Shown here: positions 33,515-43,980 of the stretch, one piece after another
Position numbering within the stretch: position 1 is the first letter of the stretch
Layout: each line of letters begins with the position of its first letter
NCBI RefSeq assembly: GCF_019320115.1
Contig: NC_089584.1
Location: forward strand, 56,726,852-56,790,851
Reading direction: 5' to 3'
Length of the DNA: 64,000 nt
From: Miscanthus floridulus
Lineage: Eukaryota > Streptophyta > Magnoliopsida > Poales > Poaceae
Notes under the pieces: model-generated
What the model was told of the DNA's origin: nothing
Database searches by the model: none
Seen by the model: the letters and a program-made list of their open reading frames with translations, nothing else
Made by a program: the position numbers and the translations under genes

Positions 33515-36500
33515 GTGAACCACACTAATATTACTGATATTCTATCAGGAGAGGTAGTAACAGCTGGTAAGTTTCTGGTGGATCAACACCTTGCAGTTGT
33601 ACTATTTGATTCGGATGCTTCGCATTCTTTTATTAGTCCCGCATTTGCATCCAAGTTTATGCAAAAAATATACACTGTTGAGGGTGAGGGTTATTGCATT
33701 AGGGCTACCAGTGGTACTATCCTAACCAAGCTTGTAGTTGGGGACGTGCAACTTGTGATAAAGGGGCAAAGTTATCAGGTTGATCTGGTAGTTTTATCGG
33801 GGCTGGGTATCGACGTGATATTGGGAATGAACTGGATGAGCAGTCATGGAGTGCTTATTGATACATCGACTAGAGTAGTCATGCTCAAAGATCCTTGTAA
33901 TTAGGAGGGTTTTCTAGTACAGCTACCTAGGGACATCAATCTTTCTTGTGCAGCTAATGCGGTGCAAGCAAAGGTTATGGCAGACATCCCTGTCGTGTGT
34001 GATTTTCTGGATGTTTTTCCTGATGATTTGCTCGGATTGCCCCCGGATCAGGACATGGAGTTCAAGATAGAGTTGCTACCTGGTACAGCGCCCATCTCTA
34101 GAAGGCCTTATAGAATGCCTCCCAATGAACTAGCCGAACTTAAGACCCAGTTGAATGAACTTCTAAAGAAAGGCCTTATCCGTCCTAGTTCGTCTCCGTG
34201 GGGGTGTCCAGCTATCTTTGTGAAGAAGAAGGACCAATCCCTATGCATGTGTGTAGATTATAGGCCTTTGAATATAGTCACAATCAAGAATAAGTACCCT
34301 CTGCCACGCATAGATATCTTATTTGATCAGTTGTCTAAAGCAAAAGTCTTTTCCAATATTGATTTGAGATCTGGTTATCATCAAATCAAAATTCAGCCTG
34401 AGAATGTTCCAAAAACTGCAATCTCTACAAGATATGGTTTGTATGAGTATCTTGTTATGTCTTTTGGATTGACCAATGCCCCCACACACTTCATGTATTT
34501 GATGAATTCAGTGTTTATGCCCGAGTTGGATAAATTTGTGGTGGTATTTATAGATGACATCTTGGTCTATTCTGAGAATAAAGAAGATCATGTTGAACAT
34601 TTATGAGTGGTTCTCACTAGATTGCGTGAACACAAGCTTTATGCAAAGTTCAGCAAGTGTGAATTCTGGCTTCGTGAGGTACCTTTTCTCGGACATGTGT
34701 TGTCCGATGGTGGAATTATGGTGGATCCCACCAAGGTGCAAGAAGTGTTGGACTGGAAGGCTCCAATCTCGGTGCACGAGGTTCGGAGTTTTCTAGGATT
34801 GGCTGGTTATTATCGTCGCTTCATCCTAGATTTCTCTAAAATAGCCAAGCCTATGACTTGGTTGCTACAAAAAGACATGAGATTTGTCTGGACTTCTGAG
34901 TGTGATGCAGCTTTCCACACCCTGCGAACCCTTCTAACTTCAGCTCTAGTTTTGGTGCAGCCAGATATTGAGAAACCTTTTGATGTGTTTTGCGATGCAT
35001 CAAGCACGGGTTTAGGAGGTGTTCTTATGCAGGAGGGTAGAGTCATTGCTTATACCTCTCACCAACTTCGAAAGCATGAGGTGAACTATCCGACGCATGA
35101 CTTAGAACTCGTTGTAGTTGTTCATGCTTTGAAGGCCTAGAGACATTATTTGCTTGGCAATGTGTGCAATATCTACACTGATCATAAAAGTCTTAAGTAC
35201 ATCTTCACTTAACCTGAGTTGAATATGCGTCAGAGAAGATGGCTTGAGTTGATCAAGGATTATAACCTCCAAGTGCACTATCACCCTGGCAAGGCAAACG
35301 TCATTGCGGATGCCTTAAGCAGGAAATCTCATTGCCACTCTTTGATTGAAAGTGACTTCCATTTGTCAAAACTCCTACATCCTGCAGTCCTTCACAACAT
35401 CACTATCAGTTGTACTCTACAGAGTCAAATTATCGAGCTACAAAAAACAGATTTAGGTGTGTTCCACATCAAGCGCAAGATGAAAGAGCAAGAAACCAAG
35501 CATTTTTGGGTAGATGAGAATGACGTGTTATGGTTTAAGGATAGGTTAGTGGTTCTGAAAGATAGAGAGCTTAGAAATCAAATCCTATCCAAAGCACATT
35601 CCTCAAAATTGTCTATTCATCCTAGTAGTAGCAAAATGTATCATGATCTGAAGCCTCAATTTTGGTGGACCAAAATGAAGAAAGAGATAGCCACTTATGT
35701 GGCTAGGTGTGACACTTGTTGTCGAGTCAAAGCGGTGCACATGAAAGCTGGATTACTTCAGCCACTCTCTATTCTAGGTTGGAAATGGAAGGAGATAAGT
35801 ATGGATTTTATTGTTGGATTCCCTACTACTCAGAGGAATTTTAACTCCATTTGGGTGATTGTAGACCGTCTAACCAAGTCTGCACACTTCATTCCTGTTC
35901 ACATAGATTTCCATCCAACTGACTATGCGGAGTTGTACTTTAATCAGATAGTCCAACTTCATGGGATACCTCGCACTATTGTCTCTGATAGAGGACCATA
36001 GTTCACTGCTCGTTTTTGGGAGCACTTACACGGATTGTTGGGAACTAAGTTAGTAAGAAGCTCAGCCTATCATCCCCAAACCAATGGGCAAACTGAGCGA
36101 GTGAATCAAATCTTAGAAGATATGTTGAGAGCATGTGTCATCTTGGCTAAGGGTTCATGGGAAAAGTGGTTGCCCCTAGCTAAATTCTCTTACAATAATA
36201 GTTATCAAGAGAGTATCAAGATGGCACCGTTAGAGGCTTTGTATGGCCAGAAGTGTAGAACCCCGATGAATTGGGTTGAAGCTGGTGAAAGGAGATATTA
36301 TGGAACTGATTTTGTTCAAGAAGCTAAAGAACAAGTCCATACTATCCAAACCCATATGGCCGTAGCTCAAGCTAGGCAGAAAAGTTATGTTGATCATCAT
36401 AGAAAACCTATTGAGTTCGAAGTTGGAGACTTCGTTTATCTGAAAGTCTCACCCATGAAGAGTGTCCAACGCTTTGGTGTGAAGCGAAAGCTTGCGCTGA

Positions 36501-36892
36501 GATATGTCGGTCCATTTCAAATTATTGGACAAAGTGGTAAGGTAGCATACAAGATCCAATTACCTCCTGAGATGAGTGACATCTTCAATGTCTTTCATGT
36601 AACCCAGTTGAAGAAATGTCTTCACGTCCCTGAAGAGAGAGTTCCACTGGGGGATATCGAGTTACAATCTGATTTGACCTTTGAAGAAAAGCCAGTCTGA
36701 GTAATTGACACTCGTGAGTGAGTGACTCGGAGTCGGGTGGTCAAGTTTTATAAGGTCATGTGGAGTAATCAGGGTAGTAAACGCGATGCAACGTGGGAAA
36801 GAGAAGATTATTTGAGGGACGGTTATAAGGAATTCTATCAACAATGGTACGCTTGTCAAATCTTGGGATCAGATTTTTATAAGGGGGAAGGC
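33515..36892 (+). pseudogene. pol: pol of B: protease, RT, RNase H, integrase, chromodomain
   Basis: Same frame as gag. Protease at 33590-33640 (LFDSDASHSF; the DSG triad is DSD here, intact in C). RT at 34110-34640 with [25 protein letters not shown] and the active site FIDD. RNase H at 34980-35330 ([21 protein letters not shown]). Integrase at 35580-36560: H-H-C-C zinc region, SMDFIVGFP, VSDRGP, AYHPQTNGQTERVNQ (DDE). Chromodomain at about 36725-36850 (RSRVVKFYKVMWSN, ATWEREDYL). Stops at 33902, 34604, 35138, 35210, 35999, 36698 and 36719; no frameshift. The frame runs into the 3' LTR. It is inactive as it stands. Confidence 0.93.
36881..36892 (+). promoter_or_regulatory. Polypurine tract of B
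   Basis: aagggggaaggc directly before the 3' LTR; second-strand priming site. Confidence 0.85.
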
Positions 36893-39800
36893 TATAACAC
36901 CCTAGGTGTTTGGCTTCCACATTTGCACTTGTATTTCATAAACATGAGCATCATTCATCCATTCTTGAGTTTAGAATTGTATGAAACATGCTTTTGAAAC
37001 ATTGCAACATATTGTTACATTCTATGTGTGATTGTTTTAGGAAATGCATAGTGTGTAACACTCAAGTGCAACATGTGCAACACACTTTAGTGAAACATGG
37101 TTAGCTAGTACAATGCCACAAACTCATGAAACACATGAAACATGGTTTTGAAACAGAAGTAACAAAGTCACTTGTTTTTCCTTGTTTCAATACATGTGAT
37201 GCTTAATTTTGGTGTGACCAATGTGTGGTGTGGCTAATTATTCTCTTAAGCAACTTAGTTATACTTAGAATATCATTAGGAACAATGTTCATGTTGATCA
37301 TTTAGCCTAATTAGGTTTCCAAGTCATGGTTTGACTATTGTGGACCCCTAGAGCTCCTGAGTTTGACAGTTTAAAAAGTATACTTAGAGTGTTTGCATGT
37401 ATGAGCAACCTAAAGCAAAGTTGTAGCAAATTTTATAAGGAACAAACTTTGTTTAGGAGCCAAGTCATGAAAATGTGCAGAACATGCTCTAAAGGGACCC
37501 ACAAGTCAGTTTTGGGGTTTATTTGGAGACTCTGAAAATTTTCTAAGTATTAACTGCATTCACCGTTTGTTGTGGCTGACTTTGGCTTGATGTAACTCGT
37601 GATTCTTTGAGAATTAGCTGATACCATCTAAAGCAATGTTGTAGCCCTATCATAGCTCTATATTATTGCTTCAAGGAGATTTTGCTAACTCACCACCAAT
37701 TAGGAGTTTGAAGGTCATCAAGTATCCTATCAGGCGTCGATGGCTTGATTGAATCGATGCTACAGTGGCCCGACCGGCAGCAGGGCTTCACCGCTGCGTG
37801 GCGCCGCGCGTCGCCGGCGCCCTGGCCACGTAGGCCACGTCGGGCTGCCGCGCACCTAACGAAGCCCCAGCACGCGCCTGTGACTCCACCGCGCTCACAT
37901 TTCATTTTCCCATTCTCCTTCGCTCTCCCGCCATAGCCGCAGTGGACCACCGCCGTCGCCCTTGCTCCGCCAAGCTCACACAGGCTTGCCGCAGCAACAC
38001 AGCCAGCAAGATTCTGCCCAAAGCTCCGCTAGCAGCCCACGAACCTCGTCGACCTTTCGTTGAGCCTGACAAGCCTTAGGTGAGGGCCTTTAGCCATTTC
38101 CGACACCGTCGCCATGACCGTACCTCGCCGGAGTTGGAGCTCACCGCGGCTAGCACTGCACCATTCCTCTCTTCCTTCCCTAGCTTTTGTCTTGTCTTCT
38201 CCGTCACTCACTAATGCCCGTGTGATGATGTCACCATCCCCACCGGTCCGGTCAGGCCGGAATGTGGCCGCGCGCCGCCGTGCTCCATGGCTGAGCCACC
38301 GAGCTCCGTGGCCGGGGTACTTAGGGGTCAGTAGAGAGTGAGGTTAGGGTACCAATCGACATGGAAGGTCGAGGTGGTCACGTTGGTGCCATCATCATCG
38401 TCGGAGACACCGCCGTCGGCGAGTTCCACCGATCCCCATCGAGCTAACCGTTGTGCTCTGTTTTTGTCTCACTGCCATGCGGGCCCAGCTGACATGTGGA
38501 CCCCGCCTGACAGTGACTATGTATTCAAAAGCTAGCTCATTTATTCCAGATTTGATGTTGTTTTGTAAAAATTGTATCTCCAGTTTTAGAAATCCAAATT
38601 GGGTGGTTCCAATTTTGTTAGGATCATAATGAAGTGTAGTATTTAGGAAAAATGTAACATGAACACTTATAGTGGAAGTTTTGGATGAATTAAATAGAAA
38701 CTTGAAATGTGTTTTTAAATGCATGCAAACTTGTTCAAATTTTATCTTGAGTTCCTATGCTCCAAAAATTATGAAATTTTGATGGTAAGCTCTTCTTGCT
38801 TAGTAGAAGCTCTGGTAAAAATTTGAGAGTCATTGCATGTATGGTTTTTGAGTTATAGATTTTCCTTTTATCATTGAATGATCCTTGTGTGAATTTTGTA
38901 ATTTATCTATGAATCCAATGACCATGTATATAGCTCCTGTCAAAATTTGGTGGCATTTGGCCCAGTAGTTTAGGAGCTACAGTGATTCAAAGTTAAATCA
39001 CAGTTTTGCTTGCTCTCTGTCTTGTTGGACCTAATTATGTGGTTCTATAAATTCAACCTGGTAAAAGTTGGAATCGTGCCTTGTGGTCTGAAAATGAATT
39101 GTAGGCAATTTCATAAGCTTTCCAAATTGTCTTGTTGCCTATCATTTCGACTTGTAGATCTCTAGTTTTGGTCAGTTTACTGTACCGCTGTATAAGTTCC
39201 TGTTTTGCTAAAATACGAATGATTGGGTGTGTGCTCAGTTCAAATGTTCTTGGTGATTGTTTAGGTGCTAGCCTAACTTGAGAACATGCTTAGGTGCAGG
39301 TGCTAGGTCCTTAACTGAAGATGAGCAATTGTACATTAGATTGTATAAACTTGGTAAGTCAAAGTGATTTGAATAGAGTTTAAGTCAGAAAATGCGGACT
39401 GCAGTAAGCATGTGCATTCCCCGGGCATTTCTAACTTCGTTCATGTGCATCCATGATATTTATCTTGCGCATACATGCAATAGGTGTGCCGGAGGGAGTG
39501 ACGCTTCTGGAGTTCGAGGGAGCGAGCCAGGAGGAGGTGCCCGAGGTGCAGGAAATCGATGAAGCAGCCACCGAGGAGGAGTTGCCCGAGTGCCCTGACC
39601 ACCGTCCTTCCTCTTTCCTGAAAGGCAAGCCCCGGAGCATATTAAGTCTCCCATGTTTTTACAAATATCTTGAGTATCTCTTATTGTTGATGATGCATTA
39701 AGTATAGGAATTGGTTGGAACCAATTGTTGCATTATATATATATCCTTGTCCAGGTATCACACTTGAATCCTATTTAAGTTCAGGAACGGGTTAAATGCT

Positions 39801-41129
39801 TAGCCATGCTTAATGTGCTAGAAGTCAGGTGATTTCCTGTCACCTGCGAGCTTTAGGATGAGGTGGATCACGGTTGGCTATATTTGCTATCGTGGAAAAG
39901 AACCATGTTAATAATGAATTAAGACCGGGCGGAGTCTTGTGTAGGGTTGGACATAGTGACTCCATCAATGTCATTTTAGGAATGATATGTTGTACGACCT
40001 TATGTCATGTTGAACGCAACCTAACACTTAGCTGGCCGGATAACTCATTCCAACCATGAAGCCTAGTAGCTCGACTCAGGCCTAGAACACGAGCAGTGGC
40101 GTGCATTCTAGAGGTAGTAAGGATGTGCGGAGAGCCATTGGCATAAGTCCAAGGCGGGTTAGAGTCCCGAGCAACCTTGGCAGAGTGGTTCTCTAAGAAT
40201 GCCGATCTGTTCAAACTCGCAACTCCTGAATTGTGCCAAAGGTGACTTGTTTGTGACCCTGACGGTGGAAGTAGGGTTTGTGTTTAGGAATGCCCCTCTA
40301 GCTGGATAGGAATCGGTTCGAATCACCATCTCTCCTGGATAGTGAGAACTTGACTGAGCAGCGGCAATGTAGATTCAATTAATTTAACGATATGGTTAAA
40401 TGGATGATGATGATGATAATGTTGCCACGATTTATACTTGCTATGGTTATTAATGTTTGCATCTTAATCAAATGATTGCATAGTACAGGTGCTAATATAG
40501 ATGATAGGTTAATGGCTAAAAGTCACTGCTAGCTCAGGTTAAGAGTTGCTCATTATTACTTATGCTTTTCCGTAAAAAGAAAGTATCAGCCAGATCCACT
40601 AAATTAAGCTATGCATGATCCTTGGTGTCTTTTGTTTTGGTTTTTGATGGGTAAGTCTAGCTGAGTATATTCTCGTACTCAGGGTTTATTCCCTCTTGTT
40701 GTAGATGATCTTCTTTATTAGGGCTTCTATAAGTATTGTCTCCACCCGGCGGGTGACGAAGACTAGATCACGGGCATGATCTCTGTTTCTCTCATCCGAA
40801 TGCTTTTGTGGGTTGTGATTAGCAAACTGGTATTTGTATTTGAACTCAGGTGTGTAAGTTAAACTATTTGCTTCCGCATACTTTACAACTTGTTTTGTAA
40901 TAATGATGACTCTGAGGTGTTGTAACCTATTTGCAAACTGTTTGTGAAATGTTGTGACGTATGATATGTTATGTTGAATTACTGTGATCTTGGTTGTATG
41001 CAAGTTGGTTTGAAATCCTTCGTGGTTTCAGTTGACTACCAGGTTTATATGGGCTCAAGTGCGAGAATTTGATTATTTCGGTGATTGTTTTTGTACTTGT
41101 GCTCTTATAAATTGGTCGGTTCTATGACA
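36893..41129 (+). repeat. 3' LTR of B (4,237 bp)
   Basis: Starts tataacaccctaggtgtt (TG mutated to TA) and ends ttctatgaca. Relative to the 5' copy it lacks 504 bases (5' copy 27576-28079; junction near 38926) and has an extra GC-rich stretch of about 30 bases near 37797-37832. Confidence 0.92.
39453..39701 (+). CDS. Small ORF within 3' LTR of B
   Basis: 82 codons, open, with LPECPDHRPSSFLKGKPRSI. Differences from the 5' LTR copy include K/E and N/D changes that bring it closer to A's version (LPECPDH). The frame stayed open in both copies while pol gained many stops. See the 5' LTR entry. Confidence 0.4.
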   Translation: MIFILRIHAIGVPEGVTLLEFEGASQEEVPEVQEIDEAATEEELPECPDHRPSSFLKGKPRSILSLPCFYKYLEYLLLLMMH

Positions 41130-41179
41130 TTCAGTTTCACAAGCAAGCTTTGGTGAAATGAACGGGCATATAAACTTTA

Positions 41180-41640
41180 CCTCCTCGAACGGGTCATGTG
41201 TAAGATGCTACTTCGCCTTTGGACCTTTTGGGGCAAGAGACGAAAGCAGTTTCCTTATTAAGGCTTCCATTGGTAGGTTTTTCTTGAAAAAGTTTTTCAA
41301 AAGGGTAGCCTATAAGAAGATCAAAATCGAGGATGGCATGGATGTGAAAGTCTAAGTGCACCTTGGTTTTGTTAATTTCAATTAGCACAGCCCTAGCAAT
41401 CCCACTACACTCAAAGATGAGTCCTGAGGGACTTCTAAAAAGTTAGTTGGTTGGGACTAGCGACATGTTGCCCAAACGATTTTTTGCAAGGAATTCTGAC
41501 ATGATACTAGTCCCGACTGTGGGGTTGTGTAGGGCTTCTATGTTTGTTCCCCTAATGCACAAGGCATGGTCATGGAGGGTGAAAGAATCCAAATTGCTTC
41601 GGAAGAGCGTTTCACTTCCGTCAACCATTCCTTTGATGGT
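41180..41640 (-). pseudogene. Protease-like region of H
   Basis: Open pieces on the minus strand: FTLHDHALCIRGTNIEALHN with PTVGTSIMSEFLA (41443-41628), then EINKTKVHLDFHIHAILDFD and LLIGYPFEKLF (41194-41388). F has the same blocks in the same order (17640-17880). The pieces are in different frames. Function inferred from position after gag in Athila/Tat polyproteins. Confidence 0.5.
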
Positions 41641-41759
41641 TCTGCTTTAGGGGAAACTTCCACAGAAGGACGTGTAAGCTTTTCATGCCCAAAGTAATTA
41701 AAGGTATTGTCATGATCCTTGAATTCGATAGGGAACTTTAAAGGATGAATTACTCTTTC

Positions 41760-42524
41760 CTTTGGTGTTCATGGTTCGAGTGACGATTCATGAGTCGAAT
41801 CTAAGGATGCTATGGGTTTGGATTCATGAGTCACTAATGAGGACTCCTCAACACTCGACATGACTTTTGCCTAGAGGGTTCTAGTTTTCATGACGGAGGA
41901 AGTGTGTATTTCTAGGAGGTTTTCAAGGGATTTCACTTGTTTTGTCATACATTTGTGTGTGAAATGACCTCCGGCAGTCAAATCTAGACATAGGTCAACA
42001 TCTATGTCAAGACTCGAACAAAAGAGACGCAGCAACACGCCATCGGGTAAAGACAAGTCTGATCCAGAGTGTATTAAAACTAAGAACCTAGCCTAGGCTG
42101 CACCTATTGATTCCTCGTTCTGCTCAGAGTTGTGGATTGCCTTTGGTAGAGAAACGATACGAGATACAGGGAAGAATTCAAGACAAAACTTGTCTTTAAG
42201 TTCATCTCAATCCCCATTCGTACTTCCTACAGCAAGTGTGTACCATTGCTTCATCTTCCCCATGAGAGAGAAGGGGAACAATTTCCACCTTAGTGTTTCC
42301 TGTGTCATGCCAGAGACGCTCAAGCACGAACACATCTCCTCAAACTCTTGCAGGTGATGGCAAGGGTTTTCATTGTCATGCCCTGAGAAGGGTTGTGCCT
42401 AAATCATAGCTTTTAAACTAGGGTGGAGCTCACAGCCAGATGAAAAGTTTATTTTTGAAATAGGTAAAGGCTCAAGGAACTCCCCCTTTGAAGCGGAAAG
42501 GTAAGAAGTTGAAGTTGGCTTCAT
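41760..42524 (-). pseudogene. gag: gag of H
   Basis: The ATG is at 42522-42524. One continuous frame of about 255 codons carries KGEFLEPLPISK, CELHPSLKAMI, LQEFEEMCSCLSVSGMTQET, WKLFPFSLMGKMKQWYT and LDLTAGGHFTHKCMTKQVKS. It is broken only by stops at expected Gln or Trp codons (for example TAG after KAMI and TGA after NGD), with no frameshift seen. Capsid-type protein, collinear with the gags of E and F. Confidence 0.7.
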
Positions 42525-42606
42525 GGTGAAAATATTTAGTCTTTTTTTAAAAGAAAAGATACGAGATACGAGAACAAACTAGGTTCGAAGACAATACAAC
42601 AACTGT

Positions 42607-42624
42607 TCTCTGGCAACGACGTCA
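42607..42624 (-). promoter_or_regulatory. Primer binding site of H (tRNA-Asp-like)
   Basis: The minus strand reads tgacgtcgttgccagaga, four changes from tggcgccgttgccgggga, just inside the LTR end. Confidence 0.65.
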
Positions 42625-42631
42625 GAGAGCT

Positions 42632-43980
42632 TGTTAATATTTCTAACATTTATAGAATTAATCCGCAAGCACACGGGATTACCGTTATAGCTTTCACCCA
42701 GAAGTATTCAGGGTATCATATTTTCCATAGGGAACGAAGGTATTTCCTCTAGCCAATTCGTCCAAGGACAACATAATAGCTGATAAGGGTAGAGATGGAT
42801 TTCTATGTCTTGATAGTCTAAGGACAGATAAACTCTACTTCAACTAGCTCACTTCGGGCACCAGAGCGCACCTGTTCTACCAGACAAAACTAGCCATTAG
42901 CTCTATGCCGAACCCAAACATGGGGGATTATGAAGGATGGATAGGGCTATCACCACCTGCCGCCTACCCCTAAACCATGGGGCATGAGGCAAACAAAGGT
43001 AGCCTCTAGCCTAGACACCACACCTATGCTATCGACTACTACTCTAGCGTCGATCAGGGTTATCCGTCTTTATCAGAGCCCTCTACTAGAGTATCCATTA
43101 CGAGAACGGACGACAAACCCACAAGCAAATAAGTGTAAAGCTTAACTAATCAAAAGACATAGAGCCATAAGAATCATGAACACTTACAAAGATATTCGTT
43201 GAGGTACAAAGCCGGTGTTCATTGAGGTACAAGCTAGGAGAGAATACCAACAAGTTCGGCACTTCCCCAAACTCTCCCTTACATCTCTCCCTACTATATT
43301 TCTCTAGCTAGCTAGGGCCTAAGCCCTTGGATTGAAGCTCTTGCTCTTGCTCTTGCTCTTGCTCTTCTTATGTGTTGTTGAATAAGGGCGGAGTGGCCTC
43401 CTTTTATAGGTGGAGAGGAGGGAATGATCCCATGGCATATTCCCTCTCATAAATGTGCAAACCAACCTCAACACCGCCATATAGGTACTTTGAACCTAGC
43501 CCAAACCACCGGAACCGACGTAGGTAAGGCGGCGAGAGGAAACCAATGAAAGATGGGCCTTTGAGGACCCAGTGGTGGTACGGGCGTACTAGGGGTGCAG
43601 TCGCACCCCGACTAGGCCCAAATGAGCCCAACTTCAGTGGGTAGTCTTTTTTCGGCCTCTGGATGGGTCCTACAAGGTTTAACGCCATTTGGAGATGGTT
43701 TGCTTTGGGTTTTGGGCTTTTTTCTCCATCTAACTAGGCCTTGATTGTCCTAGTAGGTGAGCCTTCTTCCCTTGGGCTTATGTTGGGTGATGTTACGCTT
43801 TGTCCTATTGCGTATTTGGATGTGCTTTCCTTGTTATTCTGACATGTCCTCTTGCAATTGAACAATCACCAAAACTTATGGGATTCTTAGTTATAAGCCC
43901 TAATTCTAAGTTTGATGTTTGTATGAGTTCATTTTATGTGATATTTGGCAGTTAAAAATAGGAATAAAGAACCGCCAACA
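42632..43980 (-). repeat. 5' LTR of H (1,349 bp)
   Basis: The minus strand starts tgttggcggttctttattcc at 43980 and ends aatattaaca at 42632. The first 200 bases align with E's LTR (attcctattt, ccataagttttgg, aggacatgtc). TATA box at 43402-43409. A hexamer run (cttgct)n lies at 43340-43368, just downstream of the TATA in the likely transcribed leader. Confidence 0.8.
43402..43409 (-). promoter_or_regulatory. TATA box in LTR of H
   Basis: The minus strand reads tataaaag between ccacc and gaggccactc, the same setting as in E. Confidence 0.55.

Larger units (their letters stand above)
25553..41129 (+). mobile_element. Element B: near-complete Tekay/Del-like chromovirus with giant LTRs
   Basis: 15,577 bp. 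Order: 5' LTR (4,723 bp), tRNA-Met primer site, ORF0, gag, protease, RT, RNase H, integrase, chromodomain, purine tract, 3' LTR (4,237 bp). The chromodomain and tRNA-Met primer place it with plant chromoviruses. The LTR copies differ by a few percent by eye plus one 504-bp deletion, so it is an old insertion. Gag-pol stays in one frame but has 14 stop codons. B lies inside H. Confidence 0.92.
41130..43980 (-). mobile_element. Element H, 5' part (Athila/Tat-like), right of B
   Basis: Minus strand: 5' LTR (43980 down to 42632), tRNA-Asp-like primer site, gag and a protease-like region, then interrupted by B at 41129/41130; it continues at 25552. LTR start and gag are homologous to E and F. Bases 41130-41134 (ttcag) are B's right target duplication. 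Confidence 0.8.

Noticed and set aside
32495..36700. TAG as a recoded or read-through codon in B
   Set aside because: Plant nuclear genes use the standard code, three stops are TGA and one TAA, and some TAGs replace Trp and others Gln. Mutation decay explains all of them.
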